Part shown: in pieces, positions 34,054 through 44,576 of the stretch
Layout of the letters: each line of letters starts with the position of its first letter
Position numbering within the stretch: position 1 is the stretch's first letter
From: Candidatus Binatia bacterium
GTDB taxonomy: Bacteria; Desulfobacterota; Binatia; HRBIN30
Direction: 5' to 3'
Assembly: GCA_023150935.1 (NCBI GenBank)
Contig: JAKLJW010000002.1
Location: 1 to 64,000, forward strand
Length of the DNA stretch: 64,000 nucleotides
Made by a program: the position numbers and the translations under genes
The notes under the pieces: generated by a model
Seen by the model: the letters and a program-made list of their open reading frames with translations, nothing else
The model's database searches: none
What the model was told of the DNA's origin: nothing

Positions 34054-35345
34054 GCCCCTCCGAATGCCCGCCGGAATAACTCGGGTTCATAGCGTAACTG
34101 ATGGCCGAGGTCGAAGAGCTCTTGCAACTCGCCGGTCGAGAGATGGCGGATGATGTCGGGGTCGGCGCCGACCTCGACGCGGAAGTCCGCACCCTCGAAG
34201 GCGCGCAGGCCGCAGCGCTGCACCCAGCGGTAGGCCTGGTCGCGACTGACCCCCTTGCGCACCAGGGCCAGCAGCACCGCCTCCGAGAATACGGCGCCGC
34301 GCGCCCGTTCGAGGTTGGCCTGCATGGCGTCGGGATGTACGACGAGGCCGCGGATCACGCCGGTCATGCGGTGCAGCATGAAGTCGAGGGCGATCGTGGC
34401 GTCCGGTCCGATCACCCGTTCGACCGAGGAATGACTGATGTCGCGCTCGTGCCAGAGGGCGACGTTCTCGAAAGCGGCGACGGCGTAGCCGCGCAGCAGA
34501 CGGGCAAGGCCGGTGACATTCTCGCTGAGGATGGGGTTGCGCTTGTGCGGCATGGCCGACGATCCCTTCTGAGCGCTGCCGAAGGGCTCCTCGGCTTCAC
34601 GCACCTCGGTGCGCTGCAAGTGTCGGATCTCGACCGCATAGCGCTCCACCGAGGCCGCCGCGACCGCCAGGGAGGCGAAGAATTCGGCGTGCCGATCCCG
34701 CGGTATAACCTGTGTGGCCACGGGCTCGGGACGCAGCCCGAGATGCTCGCACACGTAGGCTTCGACCTCCGGGGGCAGATGCGCGAAGGTGCCCACGGCG
34801 CCGGAAAGCGAGCCGACGCGCACGGTCTCGCGGGCGGCGCGCAGGCGGGCAACATTGCGCTGCATCTCGGTGTACCAGCCCGCGAGTTTCAAGCCGAAGG
34901 TGGTCGGTTCGGCGTGGATGCCATGGGTGCGGCCGATGACGACCTGCCCCCGGTGCGCCTGCGCCTGTGCGCCGATGACGTCGCGCAGCGCCTCGGCGCC
35001 CGCAACGAGCAGATCGGCGGCGCGAACCAGTTGTACGGCGAAGGCGGTGTCGAGGACGTCGGAGGAAGTGAGCCCGAGATGCAGGAAGCGGCCTTCCGGT
35101 CCGCACTGCTCGGCGATCGAGGTGACGAAGGCGATGACGTCGTGGCCGACGTCGCGCTCGATCTCCCGCATGCGGCCCACATCGACCCGGGCTCGGCCGC
35201 GGAGCAGGCCGGGGACCTCGTTCGGGACGTCGCCGTGGCGGGCTAGCGCCTCGCAGGCGAGGATCTCGATTTCCAGCCACAGGCCGAGTTTCGTCTCCTC
35301 CGTCCACACCGCACCCATGGCGGGCCGCGTATACCGATCGATCAT
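34050..35345 (-). CDS. purB: Adenylosuccinate lyase
   Basis: A 431-residue fumarase/aspartase-superfamily lyase, splitting SAICAR to AICAR and adenylosuccinate to AMP. The signature SSAMPHKRNPILSENVTGL is complete with the catalytic serine, and LTSSDVLDTAFAVQLV and IGRTHGIHAEPTTFGLKLAG hold the other conserved regions. MIDRYTRPAMGAVWTEETKL is the usual start. Downstream purS genes are coupled through the 43-codon gene. Dut lies 75 nt upstream. Confidence 0.94.
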   Translation of the reverse strand: MIDRYTRPAMGAVWTEETKLGLWLEIEILACEALARHGDVPNEVPGLLRGRARVDVGRMREIERDVGHDVIAFVTSIAEQCGPEGRFLHLGLTSSDVLDTAFAVQLVRAADLLVAGAEALRDVIGAQAQAHRGQVVIGRTHGIHAEPTTFGLKLAGWYTEMQRNVARLRAARETVRVGSLSGAVGTFAHLPPEVEAYVCEHLGLRPEPVATQVIPRDRHAEFFASLAVAAASVERYAVEIRHLQRTEVREAEEPFGSAQKGSSAMPHKRNPILSENVTGLARLLRGYAVAAFENVALWHERDISHSSVERVIGPDATIALDFMLHRMTGVIRGLVVHPDAMQANLERARGAVFSEAVLLALVRKGVSRDQAYRWVQRCGLRAFEGADFRVEVGADPDIIRHLSTGELQELFDLGHQLRYEPELFRRAFGGA

Positions 35346-35420
35346 GTCTGGCTCCGTCGCCGCTTCGGGGCTCGTCGGGCTCCTGCGATTGAGAAGGCGA
35401 TCTTACGTGAAGCGGCCCTT

Positions 35421-35885
35421 TCAGTCATCCCGGGCGTCGTCGGTGTGTCCGAATCCGCCGGCGCCGCGCGCGCTCTCGTCGAGGGCGGCCACTTCGTTCC
35501 AGACCGCCCGGGCTACGGGTGCCAGGACGAGCTGGGCGATACGGTCGCCGCGGCGGATGGTTACCGGCTCGGCGCCGAGGTTGACGACGATGATCTGCAC
35601 TTCGCCGCGGTAATCGGCATCGATGGTCCCCGGGGTGTTGAGCAGTGTCATACCCTGGCGCAGGGCGAGGCCGCTGCGCGGCCGTACCTGGGCCTCGTAG
35701 CCAAGCGGAATGGCGACCGCCAGGCCGGTTGGCACCAGGGCGCGCCCTCCGGGCGGCACCTCAACGGGTTCGGTGACGTCTGCCATCAGGTCCATGCCCG
35801 CCGCGCCGGCGGTCATGTAGCGCGGCAACGGCAGCGGGTCCCGCGCCGCGCGTACGCGCCGGACCGGTACGACGACCGCTTCCAT
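35421..35885 (-). CDS. dut: dUTP diphosphatase
   Basis: A 154-residue trimeric dUTPase that hydrolyses dUTP to dUMP and keeps uracil out of DNA. The five motifs are visible: [42 protein letters not shown] with the catalytic Asp/Tyr, [14 protein letters not shown], and the C-terminal phosphate-binding arm [10 protein letters not shown]. It begins 4 nt after the M16 peptidase stop. Confidence 0.94.
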   Translation of the reverse strand: MEAVVVPVRRVRAARDPLPLPRYMTAGAAGMDLMADVTEPVEVPPGGRALVPTGLAVAIPLGYEAQVRPRSGLALRQGMTLLNTPGTIDADYRGEVQIIVVNLGAEPVTIRRGDRIAQLVLAPVARAVWNEVAALDESARGAGGFGHTDDARDD

Positions 35886-35889
35886 CGCC

Positions 35890-37164
35890 TCACGCGGCGT
35901 CGAGCATGGTTTCCCCGACCGGTTTACCCTTCAAGTCGCCGAGCAGGGTCAACGCCATGGCGTCCGCGCGCACCAGACGCGTGGTGAGAGCCACGATCTC
36001 GTCGTTGCCGGTCGCATCGATGCGGGCCGCCACTGCGCTCGGCGACACGTCGCCGCCGAAGTAAATCTCGTTCTTGGCGATGCGGCTCATGCGATTGTCG
36101 CTGGTCTCGAGTCCGAGTAGCAAGTTGCCCTTGAGCTGGTTTTTGACGCGCGTCAGTTCGTCGGGGTGCAGTCCGTGCTGCCGGATCGAGCGTAGTTCGC
36201 CAAGGATCACGGCAACCACCTCTTCGACCCATTCGGCGCTGGTTCCCACGTAGATGCCGATGTAGCCCGCATCGATGTAGGACGACAGGAACGAGTACAC
36301 GGCGTAGGCGCGGCCGCGCTTCTCGCGCACTTCCTGGAACAGTCGAGAGCTCATGCCGCCGCCGAGCGCGGTGTTGAGCAGATAGGCCGCGTAACGTTCC
36401 TCGGCGCGCTGCGAAACCCCGGGTGTCCCGAGGCAGAGGTGCACTTGCTCCAGGGGTTTCTCGAGGTGGAACACGTTGCGCCGGGGCGTCGGCGGTACTC
36501 CATCGACGCCGGCGGTTCGGCCGCTGAGGTGACTGAACTCCCGCTCCGCCCACGCGACCAGACGCTGGTGCTCGACGTTGCCGGCCGCCGCGACAATCAG
36601 CCGATCCGGCCGATAGCGAGAATCGACGAAATCGAGGAAATCGTGCCGGGAAAAACGTTGGACCGTCTCGGCGCGACCGCAGACGGGGAAGCTGAGCGGA
36701 TGCTCGGGCCAGAAGTTGAGGTTGAAAAGATCGTGGACGTAATCGTCCGGGGTGTCCTCCACCTGCGAGATTTCCTGCAGCACGACGCTGCGTTCGCGCT
36801 CGATCTCGTCCGGATCGAAACGCGAGTGCAGGAAGATGTCGCTCAGGACGTCTTCGGCCACGCCCATGTGTTCGGCGAGAACCTTGCCGTAATAGCAGGT
36901 ATACTCCTTGCCGGTGAAAGCGTTGATCACGCCCCCGACGGCATCGAACTCCTCGGCGATCTGCGCGGCGGTACGGCGCTCCGTACCCTTAAAGAGCAAG
37001 TGCTCCAGATAATGGGAGATGCCGGCCTGGTCGGGACGTTCGTAGCGGGAGCCGTTCTCTACCCAGATGCCGACGGTAACCGACGCGACTCCCGGCATGG
37101 TCTCGGTAACCACGCGGATGCCGTTGGCGAGTTGCGATCGCGCGACCCGGCGTCGATTCGGCAT
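35890..37164 (-). CDS. M16 (pitrilysin/PqqF-like) zinc peptidase
   Basis: A 424-residue M16 peptidase with the inverted zinc motif [11 protein letters not shown]: His51, catalytic Glu54 and His55, then the downstream Glu in the helix with [16 protein letters not shown]. Both halves of the alpha/beta fold are present, as in mitochondrial processing peptidase-like bacterial enzymes found next to pnp. No signal peptide, so it likely acts on small peptides or released signal peptides in the cytoplasm. It lies 19 nt after pnp and 4 nt before dut. Substrate unknown. Confidence 0.9.
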   Translation of the reverse strand: MPNRRRVARSQLANGIRVVTETMPGVASVTVGIWVENGSRYERPDQAGISHYLEHLLFKGTERRTAAQIAEEFDAVGGVINAFTGKEYTCYYGKVLAEHMGVAEDVLSDIFLHSRFDPDEIERERSVVLQEISQVEDTPDDYVHDLFNLNFWPEHPLSFPVCGRAETVQRFSRHDFLDFVDSRYRPDRLIVAAAGNVEHQRLVAWAEREFSHLSGRTAGVDGVPPTPRRNVFHLEKPLEQVHLCLGTPGVSQRAEERYAAYLLNTALGGGMSSRLFQEVREKRGRAYAVYSFLSSYIDAGYIGIYVGTSAEWVEEVVAVILGELRSIRQHGLHPDELTRVKNQLKGNLLLGLETSDNRMSRIAKNEIYFGGDVSPSAVAARIDATGNDEIVALTTRLVRADAMALTLLGDLKGKPVGETMLDAA

Positions 37165-37183
37165 GACTTCGAACTCGCTGCGT

Positions 37184-39286
37184 CTACGAGGCGGACGACG
37201 CCGGTCCCTGGTTCTGTATGGCCTCCTTACGGCTCAGCCGGATCTTGCCGGTCTTGTCGACTTCGAGGACCTTGACCATCACCTCGTCGCCCTCCTTGAG
37301 GACGTCGCTTACCCGCTGCACGCGGCCGGGACCGATCTGGGATATGTGGAGCAGGCCATCGGTTCCGGGCAGAATTTCCACGAAGGCTCCGAAGTCGACA
37401 ATCTTGCGGACGGTGCCCTTGTAGACCTTACCGACCTCGGCTTCGGCGGTGATGCCCTGAATGAGATCGATGGCCCGCTGCATGGCGGTGCCCTCGGAGG
37501 AGGCGATGAACACGGTGCCGTCGTCCTCGACATCGATCTTGACGCCGGTTTCCTCGATGATGCCCCGAATCACCTTGCCGCCGGGGCCGATGACGTCACG
37601 AATCTTTTCGGGTCGGATCTTGAGCGTGACGATGCGGGGCGCATGTTGCGACATTTCCGTGCGGGCCTGGGCAATGACCGCGCCCATCGCCTGGAGGATG
37701 TGCAGTCGACCCGCTCGCGCCTGGTAGAGCGCGGTGCTCATGATGTCGCGCGTCACGCGGCCGATCTTGATGTCCATCTGCAGCGCGGTAACGCCGTCGC
37801 GGGTACCGGCCACCTTGAAATCCATGTCGCCGAGGTGATCCTCGTCGCCGAGGATGTCGGAAAGAACCCTGATCTCGTCGCCTTCCTTGATGAGGCCCAT
37901 GGCAATTCCCGCCACCGGGGCCAGAACCGGCACGCCGGCGTCCATGAGGGCCAGCGATGCCCCGCAAACGGTGGCCATGGACGACGAGCCGTTCGACTCG
38001 AGGATCTCCGAGACGACGCGGATCGTGTACGGAAAAGCATCCTCGGGGGGCAGTACGGCGGCAACCGCGCGTTCGGCCAGTGCCCCGTGACCGATTTCCC
38101 TGCGTCCGGGGCTGCGGAGGAACTTGACTTCGCCGACGCTGAACGGCGGGAAGTTGTAGTGCAGCATGAACTTCTTGTAGTGCTCGCCAATCAGGGCGTC
38201 GATCTTTTGTTCGTCGGAGGATGTTCCGAGAGTCGCCACCGCCAGCGCCTGGGTTTCGCCACGGGTGAAGAGCGCCGAGCCGTGCGCGCGCGGCAGGACA
38301 CCCACCTCGCATTCGATCGGGCGAATATCCTCGAGGCCGCGGCCGTCGACGCGCCGCCCCTCTTCGACGATGGCGCGCCGCATCACTTCGCTCTTGATCT
38401 CTTCGCAGATGTCGCGGATCTGCTTGCCCTGTTCCGGGTAAGTCGCCGCCAGCGCCGCCCCGGTGTCCGCTTCCGCCCCGGCGACGGCAGCCGCCCGTTC
38501 CTGCTTGGCGGGCACCTTGAAGGCGGCCGCGAACCGCGGCCGGGCCTCGGCGGCCACGGCCGCCATCAGCGCCTCGTCACGTACCGGCGCCACCACCGCG
38601 CGCTTCGGTTTTCCGAGGGCTTTTTGCAACCCGTCCTGCATGTCGAGCAGCGGCTGCAGGGCCTCGTGCGCCGTGAACAATGCATCCAGCATGACGTCTT
38701 CGGGCAGTCCGTTCGCCCCGCCCTCAACCATGACGATGCCTTCGCGGCTGCCGGCCACGATCAGGTTCAGGTCGGACTGATCGATCTGCGCCAGGGGCGG
38801 ATTGATGACGAACTGCCCGCCGATTCGGCCGATACGAACCGCCGCAATCGGCCCGTGAAACGGGATATCGGATATGTGCAGAGCGGCCGACGCGCCGGTG
38901 ACAGAGAGCATGTCGGGATCGTTTTCGCGGTCGTGCGACAGCACGGTGGCGATAACCTGCGTTTCGCAGGTGAAACCGTCCGGGAACAGCGGACGAATCG
39001 GCCGATCGATGAGGCGCGACGTCAACGTCTCGCGCTCCGAGGGCCGACCCTCGCGTTTGAAGAAACCGCCGGGAATCTTGCCGGCGGCAAAGGTGCGCTC
39101 CTGGTAATCGCAGGTGAGCGGGAAGAAATCGATGCCCTCGCGCCCGCTTTTCGCCGCCACCGCGGTAACCAGCACCAGCGACTCGCCGCACGACACCAAC
39201 ACGGCACCGTCGGCTTGCTTAGCCATCCGCCCCACCTCCATGGTGAGCCGACGGCCGTGAAACTCCGCCTCAACCTTCCGAAACAT
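37184..39286 (-). CDS. pnp: Polynucleotide phosphorylase
   Basis: A 700-residue 3'-5' phosphorolytic exoribonuclease of the degradosome. Two RNase PH domains flank a helical linker ([40 protein letters not shown]), followed by KH ([20 protein letters not shown]) and S1 ([20 protein letters not shown]) domains. Length and domain order are normal. It follows rpsO by 79 nt, the nearly universal rpsO-pnp pair, in which Pnp often autoregulates through the leader. A leader stem-loop cannot be confirmed by eye. Confidence 0.96.
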   Translation of the reverse strand: MFRKVEAEFHGRRLTMEVGRMAKQADGAVLVSCGESLVLVTAVAAKSGREGIDFFPLTCDYQERTFAAGKIPGGFFKREGRPSERETLTSRLIDRPIRPLFPDGFTCETQVIATVLSHDRENDPDMLSVTGASAALHISDIPFHGPIAAVRIGRIGGQFVINPPLAQIDQSDLNLIVAGSREGIVMVEGGANGLPEDVMLDALFTAHEALQPLLDMQDGLQKALGKPKRAVVAPVRDEALMAAVAAEARPRFAAAFKVPAKQERAAAVAGAEADTGAALAATYPEQGKQIRDICEEIKSEVMRRAIVEEGRRVDGRGLEDIRPIECEVGVLPRAHGSALFTRGETQALAVATLGTSSDEQKIDALIGEHYKKFMLHYNFPPFSVGEVKFLRSPGRREIGHGALAERAVAAVLPPEDAFPYTIRVVSEILESNGSSSMATVCGASLALMDAGVPVLAPVAGIAMGLIKEGDEIRVLSDILGDEDHLGDMDFKVAGTRDGVTALQMDIKIGRVTRDIMSTALYQARAGRLHILQAMGAVIAQARTEMSQHAPRIVTLKIRPEKIRDVIGPGGKVIRGIIEETGVKIDVEDDGTVFIASSEGTAMQRAIDLIQGITAEAEVGKVYKGTVRKIVDFGAFVEILPGTDGLLHISQIGPGRVQRVSDVLKEGDEVMVKVLEVDKTGKIRLSRKEAIQNQGPASSAS

Positions 39287-39365
39287 GTAGAATTCAACCT
39301 CCCGGGCTCGTAGCCCCTGTGGGGAGGGAAAGACAGGTGGGGACCGCCGCCGAACGGCGTGCCGG

Positions 39366-39635
39366 CTACTTGCGAATCCCCAACCGCCCGATCAGGCTCT
39401 TGTAGCGCTCGAAATCCTTACCCTTCAAATAGTCCAACAAGCGCCGACGCTGGCCTACCAGCATCAGAAGACCGCGCCGTGAATGGTGGTCCTTCTTGTG
39501 GGCTTTGAAGTGCTCGGTAAGATACTCGATGCGAGCGCTGAGAAGCGCGACCTGAACCTCGGGAGAACCAGTATCCGCTGGGTGTTGCTGGTACTGTCCG
39601 ATGAGCTCCTGCGTCTTTTCGGGAGCCAACCCCAT
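39366..39635 (-). CDS. rpsO: 30S ribosomal protein S15
   Basis: An 89-residue S15 ([60 protein letters not shown], then [17 protein letters not shown]) binding 16S rRNA at helix 22. It is the first gene of the long minus-strand cluster. A GGAGGAAAG ribosome binding site precedes the ATG. The promoter should lie in 39636-39793, where the divergent coiled-coil gene also starts. Confidence 0.96.
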   Translation of the reverse strand: MGLAPEKTQELIGQYQQHPADTGSPEVQVALLSARIEYLTEHFKAHKKDHHSRRGLLMLVGQRRRLLDYLKGKDFERYKSLIGRLGIRK

Positions 39636-39793
39636 CTTTCCTCCGTCTCTTATGAACAGCGGGCATGCCTAACACGCACCTTCCGGCTTGTAAAGGTTCC
39701 GTCGAGCTCCGATCCGAACGCGGCCCTTCTTGACGCACCGCATTGCGCTTCATGACGCAGGGCGTTATAGTCCGTGCAGAGGAGGGACCGACA

Positions 39794-40183
39794 ATGACAC
39801 CGAGAAAGCCAGGGACAAGGGTCGAGAAGCTGGCGCGACGCGTCAATGCGCTGCCGGAGCAGGTCACCAGGGAGCTGCGTGAGCGGTGGGAAGAGGCGCT
39901 GCACAGGCTGCCGCCCGAATGGCGCAAGGCGGTAAAGCGGGTGCTGACCGAGGTCGATCGCACCGGTACGGCATGGAGCAAGCGGGCCGAGCGGCTCGTC
40001 AAGACGGCACGCCGGCGGGTCGAGGAGGTCGCAGGGCGCGCCGAGAAGCAGGTGGTCGAAGCCGTGGAGCCGCTCCGCGTGCGGTTCGATCTGCCGACCC
40101 GCGCCGAGGTCGACCGGCTGCGCAAGCGCATCGATCACCTGGAACGCCGCATGCGGACCAGGGCCGGGGCCGCCGCTGCCTGA
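39794..40183 (+). CDS. Phasin-like coiled-coil protein
   Basis: A 129-residue, highly charged helical protein (EQVTRELRERWEEALHRLPP, VDRTGTAWSKRAERLVKTAR, AEVDRLRKRIDHLERRMRTR) ending in an Ala-rich tail. The heptad end and size resemble poly(hydroxyalkanoate) granule-associated proteins or phasins, but no decisive motif is present and no PHA synthase gene is near. ATG 39794 has GGAGGG upstream; an in-frame start at 39743 lacks one. Divergent from rpsO, convergent with hydantoinase B. Confidence 0.55.
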   Translation: MTPRKPGTRVEKLARRVNALPEQVTRELRERWEEALHRLPPEWRKAVKRVLTEVDRTGTAWSKRAERLVKTARRRVEEVAGRAEKQVVEAVEPLRVRFDLPTRAEVDRLRKRIDHLERRMRTRAGAAAA

Positions 40184-40220
40184 GCGGCTGCCCCAACCGG
40201 GTGGGCGCAGCGCCCACAGA

Positions 40221-41885
40221 TCATGCCCGGCGGCGGCGTTGGCGCCGGGCGACTGCCCCCGGGTGGGGCGTGGTACGTTCGTCTCGAAGGAGGGGGGACG
40301 TCGGCCCCGCATTGCGCTGGCCGCGTCGACCCCATCCGCCCCCACCCGGTGTCAGTAGCGTAATTCTGTCCCCCGGCCCGACCGCCAGCGTTGTCTTTCC
40401 CGGCAGGCGGCGCACCCGTCCGGCGCGCCGCAGAAGGTTAAGACCCGTCCGTCCCGGTTTGCCGCCGCGCAAACCGTAGGGGGGTATTTGTCGGCGCTCG
40501 GTAAGAAGCGTTACGGTCGCCGGGGCGAGGAATTCGATCTCGCGTACGATGCCGTCGCCACCGGCGTGCAGCCCGCGTCCGCCGGAACGGGGCCGGAACC
40601 CGTACCTCGTCACGCGCAACGGATACGCCGCCTCCAGCACCTCCACGGGAGTGTTGAGCGTATTGGTCATATGCGTGTGCACGCCCCCGAGGCCAGGCCC
40701 CTGTGGGCCACCCCCGGCCCCGCCACCGACCGTTTCGTAATAGGCGAAGTGTCGCTGCCGAACCGCGTCGTACCCGCCCAGAGCACAGTTGTTCATCGAC
40801 CCGTTGCTGGCCGCCGGCACCAGGTCGCTCGCGGCCTGTGCTAACGCTCGCCAGACGACATCGACGATACGCTGCGAGGTCTCGACATTACCGCCGGCCA
40901 CCGCCGCCGGGAAGACGGCGTTTACCAGGGTTCCCGGTGGCGTAATGATCTGCAGCGGCCGCTGCAGGCCGGCATTCGCCGGGATTCTCCCCCCCGCCAG
41001 GGCCTGAAAGGAATACAGCACCGCGGCCAGAGTGACGGCACGATTGGCATTGATCCCACCGGGCACCTGCGCCGCCGTCCCGGAGAAATCGACCACGGCG
41101 CGTTCCCCGGCAAGACGCAGCGCGACCCGCAATGGAATTCGCCGCGCCAGCAGCCCGTCGTCGTCCATCCAATCGACGGCCCGAAAGGCTCCACGCGGAA
41201 GCCGACGCAGTTCGGCACGCAGCAGGCGCTCGGAATACGCCTGTAGCGCCGCCATCGCCGCGATCGTCAGTTTGGTCCCCGCCGTTTGCATCAACTCGGC
41301 GACGCGCTCCGCGCCGAGTCGCAGAGCGGCCAGTTGGGCGAGCAGGTCGCCTCGCCGTTCTTCCGCTACCCTCGTGTTGGCGAGAAAAAGAGTGACGACC
41401 TCACCGACCATGCGGCCGGCGGCCACCAGTCGCACGGGCGGAAGCCGCAGACCCTCCTGGTACACCTCGGTCGCCAGGGGCAGCGATCCCGGGGCGGCTC
41501 CGCCGATGTCGGCATGGTGGGCACGATTCGCAACGTACGCCACCGCCCGGCGCCCTGAGCCCACGAACACGGGCGCCACCAGGGTTACGTCGGGCAGATG
41601 GGTTCCGCCGGAGAAAGGATCGTTGAGCACGACCACATCGCCGCGGCGCATCCGCACCGCTCGCATTGCCGCCTGCACGGACAACCCCGCAGAGCCGAGA
41701 TGCACGGGAATGTGGGCGGCCTGCGCCACCAGTTCGCCGGCCGCGTCGAAGACCGCGCACGAGAAATCGCGCCGCTCCTTGATGTTCGGGGAGAAGGCAC
41801 TGCGACATAAGACACCCCCCATCTCTTCGGCAATGGCGGCGAAGCGATGGTTAAAAACCTCCAGCGTGACCGGGTCAATCGTCAT
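40221..41885 (-). CDS. Hydantoinase B/oxoprolinase subunit
   Basis: A 554-residue HyuB-type subunit (DPVTLEVFNHRFAAIAEEMG, GVLCRSAFSPNIKERRDFSC, GGTHLPDVTLVAPVF, then GAGGGPQGPGLGGVHTHMTN and AGGDGIVREIEF). With HyuA it forms an ATP-dependent N-methylhydantoinase, oxoprolinase or acetone-carboxylase-like enzyme; specificity cannot be read. The ATG lies 11 nt inside the end of hyuA, so the two are coupled. A GC palindrome at 40202-40216 lies just beyond its stop in the convergent gap and may end transcription. Confidence 0.88.
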   Translation of the reverse strand: MTIDPVTLEVFNHRFAAIAEEMGGVLCRSAFSPNIKERRDFSCAVFDAAGELVAQAAHIPVHLGSAGLSVQAAMRAVRMRRGDVVVLNDPFSGGTHLPDVTLVAPVFVGSGRRAVAYVANRAHHADIGGAAPGSLPLATEVYQEGLRLPPVRLVAAGRMVGEVVTLFLANTRVAEERRGDLLAQLAALRLGAERVAELMQTAGTKLTIAAMAALQAYSERLLRAELRRLPRGAFRAVDWMDDDGLLARRIPLRVALRLAGERAVVDFSGTAAQVPGGINANRAVTLAAVLYSFQALAGGRIPANAGLQRPLQIITPPGTLVNAVFPAAVAGGNVETSQRIVDVVWRALAQAASDLVPAASNGSMNNCALGGYDAVRQRHFAYYETVGGGAGGGPQGPGLGGVHTHMTNTLNTPVEVLEAAYPLRVTRYGFRPRSGGRGLHAGGDGIVREIEFLAPATVTLLTERRQIPPYGLRGGKPGRTGLNLLRRAGRVRRLPGKTTLAVGPGDRITLLTPGGGGWGRRGQRNAGPTSPLLRDERTTPHPGAVARRQRRRRA

Positions 41886-43833
41886 GGGTCAACACCAGAT
41901 GTCGTGTGCGGTCGACTCGCGCCCGCCATCCCGGCGGCACAATCGTTGTCGCACTGAGCTCGGCAATGACCGCCGGCCCGGGCACCACCGTGCCGGGGTG
42001 CAGCGACGCGCGGTCCATTACCCGTGCCCGCACCCGTGCGCCGTCCCAATGGAGCGACCATGGACGCGAAGCGGCTTGCGTCGTGACGGCCGGCGGTCGC
42101 TCGCGGATCGGCAATACGCGCCCGACACCCATGACGCGCACGTTCACCACCATCAGCGCACGGTCCCGGTCCGCGTAACCGTACAGCCGCCGGTGCAACC
42201 GGTGGAACGTATCCATGCTCCTCGGGGTGAACGGCACCCGGATCGTGTGCGACTGGCCCACGTAACTCATATCGGCGACGCGAACGATTCGCCGGCGCGC
42301 GGCCGGAAAGCCCGCCCGCCGCAATGCCTCCTGCACGGCGCGCTCCAACGGCGCGAACACGGCCGCCAACGTTTCCGGCCGCGGATCGACGAGCCGTACC
42401 GTGCGCACGAAGTCACGCTGGACGTCGGCGGTTGCGGCGCCCCACGCCGAAAGCAACCCCGGTGCATCTGGCACCACGACACGGGGAATTCCCAGCGCCA
42501 TCGCCAGAGCGCAGGCGTGCTGTCCCGCCGCGCCGCCAAACGCCACCAGGGAATACGCACGCGGATCGTGCCCCCGCTCGACCGAGATGGTGCGAATCGC
42601 ACGCTCCATGCTCGCATTGACCACCCGCACCACACCGTCGGCCGCGGCCTCCAGGCCGCCACCCAGCGCCCGCGCCAGGGGCCGCAGCGCCGCTGCGGCC
42701 CGCGCCGAGTCCAGTCGCATCCGGCCGCCAAGGAACGCCTCCGGCACCAGCCTCCCGAGCACGACGTTCGCGTCAGTCACCGTCGGCCGCGTCCCGGTGC
42801 CGTAACACGCCGGACCGGGATCGGCTCCGGCGCTCTCGGGGCCGACCTTCAAAGCGCCTCCGGCATCGAGCCCAGCCAGCGAACCACCCCCGGCTCCTAC
42901 GGTGTGAATATCGATGGCTGGAACCTCAACCGGCACCCCACCGATCTCCCACGTCGAGTGATATCCCACCCCACCTTCGACGAGACTCACGTCCGTCGAC
43001 GTCCCGCCCATGTCAAACGTGATGGCCCGCCGGATGCCGAGCTGTGCCGCCACTCGCCACCCGCCGACGACCCCCGCAGCGGGCCCCGACAGCACGGTAC
43101 GAACCGCCTCACGACCGGCCAACTCGGCAGCGATCGCCCCGCCGTTGGATTGCATGACGCGCAAACGACTGCCCCGCACGCCCGCATGGAGGGCTTCCAG
43201 GTGTCGCTGCATCGCCGGACCGACGTAGGCGTTGACCACCGCCGTGCTGCAGCGCTCGTATTCGCGCTGCTCGGCCACCAGTTCGTGCGACAGGGAACAG
43301 AACAGCCCCGGGCAGGCGCGGCGCAGGGCCGCGCCGAGACGCCGCTCGTGGGCCGGGTTCGCGTAAGCGTGCAACAGGCAAATCGCCACCGCGTCCGGAC
43401 GGCGCCGCACGGCGGCGCGTACCGCCGCGGCTACCAGGTGCGGGCGCAGCGGCGCCAGCACCCTGCCGTCCGGACCCATCCGCTCGCCGATGCCGATTCT
43501 GGCGGACCGCTCGACCAGCGGCGGCACCCGCCGCGGTTCCATGGCATAGAGGGACGGCCGGTTCTGCCGGCCGATCTCGATGACGTCTTCGAACCCGGCC
43601 GTGGTCAGGAGAACTACTTTGGCTCCCCGCCGTTCGAGGAGCGCATTGGTGGCCACCGTGGACCCGTACGTCAGTACGAAGTCCGCGCCGTCCGGCAACA
43701 ACTCCCGCAACCCCCGCAGCACCGCCGCCTCCGGAGCCGCCGGCGTGGAAGACACCTTGTGTACCCGCCGCACGCCGCCCACGAACGCGACTATGTCGGT
43801 GAACGTCCCCCCGGTATCGACTCCGACAACCAC
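41875..43833 (-). CDS. Hydantoinase A/oxoprolinase subunit
   Basis: A protein of about 652 residues with the ASKHA ATPase phosphate-1 motif at its very start (VVGVDTGGTFTDIVAF) and the second domain AITFDMGGTSTDVSLVEGG, AIDIHTVGAGGGSLAG. It phosphorylates the amide of the cyclic substrate while HyuB opens it. GTG 43833 is preferred because the conserved fold begins there; a GTG at 43914 would place a strong terminator hairpin inside the gene, although it overlaps the FmdB stop by 4 bp. The true start is uncertain. Confidence 0.87.
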   Translation of the reverse strand: MVVGVDTGGTFTDIVAFVGGVRRVHKVSSTPAAPEAAVLRGLRELLPDGADFVLTYGSTVATNALLERRGAKVVLLTTAGFEDVIEIGRQNRPSLYAMEPRRVPPLVERSARIGIGERMGPDGRVLAPLRPHLVAAAVRAAVRRRPDAVAICLLHAYANPAHERRLGAALRRACPGLFCSLSHELVAEQREYERCSTAVVNAYVGPAMQRHLEALHAGVRGSRLRVMQSNGGAIAAELAGREAVRTVLSGPAAGVVGGWRVAAQLGIRRAITFDMGGTSTDVSLVEGGVGYHSTWEIGGVPVEVPAIDIHTVGAGGGSLAGLDAGGALKVGPESAGADPGPACYGTGTRPTVTDANVVLGRLVPEAFLGGRMRLDSARAAAALRPLARALGGGLEAAADGVVRVVNASMERAIRTISVERGHDPRAYSLVAFGGAAGQHACALAMALGIPRVVVPDAPGLLSAWGAATADVQRDFVRTVRLVDPRPETLAAVFAPLERAVQEALRRAGFPAARRRIVRVADMSYVGQSHTIRVPFTPRSMDTFHRLHRRLYGYADRDRALMVVNVRVMGVGRVLPIRERPPAVTTQAASRPWSLHWDGARVRARVMDRASLHPGTVVPGPAVIAELSATTIVPPGWRARVDRTRHLVLTHDD

Positions 43834-43850
43834 CGGCCGATCCGGCGTAC

Positions 43851-43885
43851 AAAAAAAAGCCGCCCCGGTAGATTCCGGAGCGGCT
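43851..43885 (-). terminator. Rho-independent terminator after the FmdB gene
   Basis: Minus strand: an 11-bp stem with one mismatch (AGCCGCTCCGG ... CCGGGGCGGCT), 6-nt loop, followed by eight T residues. It begins 26 nt after the FmdB stop and ends 18 nt before the hydantoinase A GTG. Confidence 0.8.
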
Positions 43886-43910
43886 CGATCACTGCGAATT
43901 GCTGCCGGTG

Positions 43911-44210
43911 TCACGCGGCGGCGGTCTGCGTCGACGATCCCGAAGTTGGCTTCTCGGACGACGCCGGCTTCTCGCTCTTCGCCTCCGATTTGGCCTCGCC
44001 GGCGGTTCCCTTTTCCCTGGATTTGCCCGCGTCCTTACGCGCGTAGTCGGTAACGTACCAACCACTGCCCTTGAGCTGAAACGACGTGTTCGAGATCAGC
44101 TTGTTCACCCGCCCCGAACAGGTCGGGCACCTGGTCAGCGGCGGGTCGGTGATCTTCTGCATCGTCTCGAATTCACCGCACTTCTTACATGCGTACTCGT
44201 ATATGGGCAC
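43911..44210 (-). CDS. FmdB-family zinc-ribbon protein
   Basis: A 99-residue protein with the FmdB zinc ribbon at the N-terminus: [20 protein letters not shown] (Cys8/Cys11) and [10 protein letters not shown] (Cys28/Cys31), plus the usual [20 protein letters not shown] segment. The rest is a low-complexity Lys/Glu/Ser/Ala tail. FmdB-type proteins were named for a regulatory role in amidase expression; the general function is unknown. It is followed by a clear terminator. Confidence 0.85.
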   Translation of the reverse strand: MPIYEYACKKCGEFETMQKITDPPLTRCPTCSGRVNKLISNTSFQLKGSGWYVTDYARKDAGKSREKGTAGEAKSEAKSEKPASSEKPTSGSSTQTAAA

Positions 44211-44249
44211 GGTTGGGGCCTCCGGAACGGAAGGGAGTCTTGGCGGGAA

Positions 44250-44576
44250 CTAGCCACCACCCTCGCTCTTGTCAACCGCGGCATCGACGACACCGTCGAG
44301 CCGGGCACGGCATCGGGCCACATCGACGCAGGCGACTTCGACGACTTTGGCCCGACTTGCTTGTCCCTGAACAACCCGCACCGCGCGCCTCGGTACGCCG
44401 AGTGCGGCGGCCAGCGCGTCCGTCAGCGCCGCATTGGCAGCGCCGCGGGCCGGCGGGGCCGCCACCCTCACCTTGATCGCATCGCCATGCCGCCCGACGA
44501 TCTCGGTCCGCGCCGCCCCCGGCTGCACCCGCACCCGCACCCGAAAGGTGCCTTGCGCAGGTGCCGGTCCGATCAT
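44250..44576 (-). CDS. yggU: DUF167 (YggU-family) protein
   Basis: A 108-residue protein with the DUF167 fold (RVRVRVQPGAARTEIVGRHG, AIKVRVAAPPARGAANAALT, AVRVVQGQASRAKVVEV) and a C-terminal extension. Its biochemical role is unknown. ATG 44576 overlaps the yggT stop by 4 bp (ATGA). The yggT-yggU pair is conserved in many proteobacteria. Confidence 0.85.
   Translation of the reverse strand: MIGPAPAQGTFRVRVRVQPGAARTEIVGRHGDAIKVRVAAPPARGAANAALTDALAAALGVPRRAVRVVQGQASRAKVVEVACVDVARCRARLDGVVDAAVDKSEGGG

Noticed and set aside
37067..39313. A 748-codon plus-strand open frame
   Set aside because: Antisense to pnp, which has all its domains; no recognisable product.
41032..44046. A 1004-codon plus-strand open frame
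   Set aside because: Antisense to the hydantoinase subunits and rich in Arg/His/Pro, typical of shadow translation.
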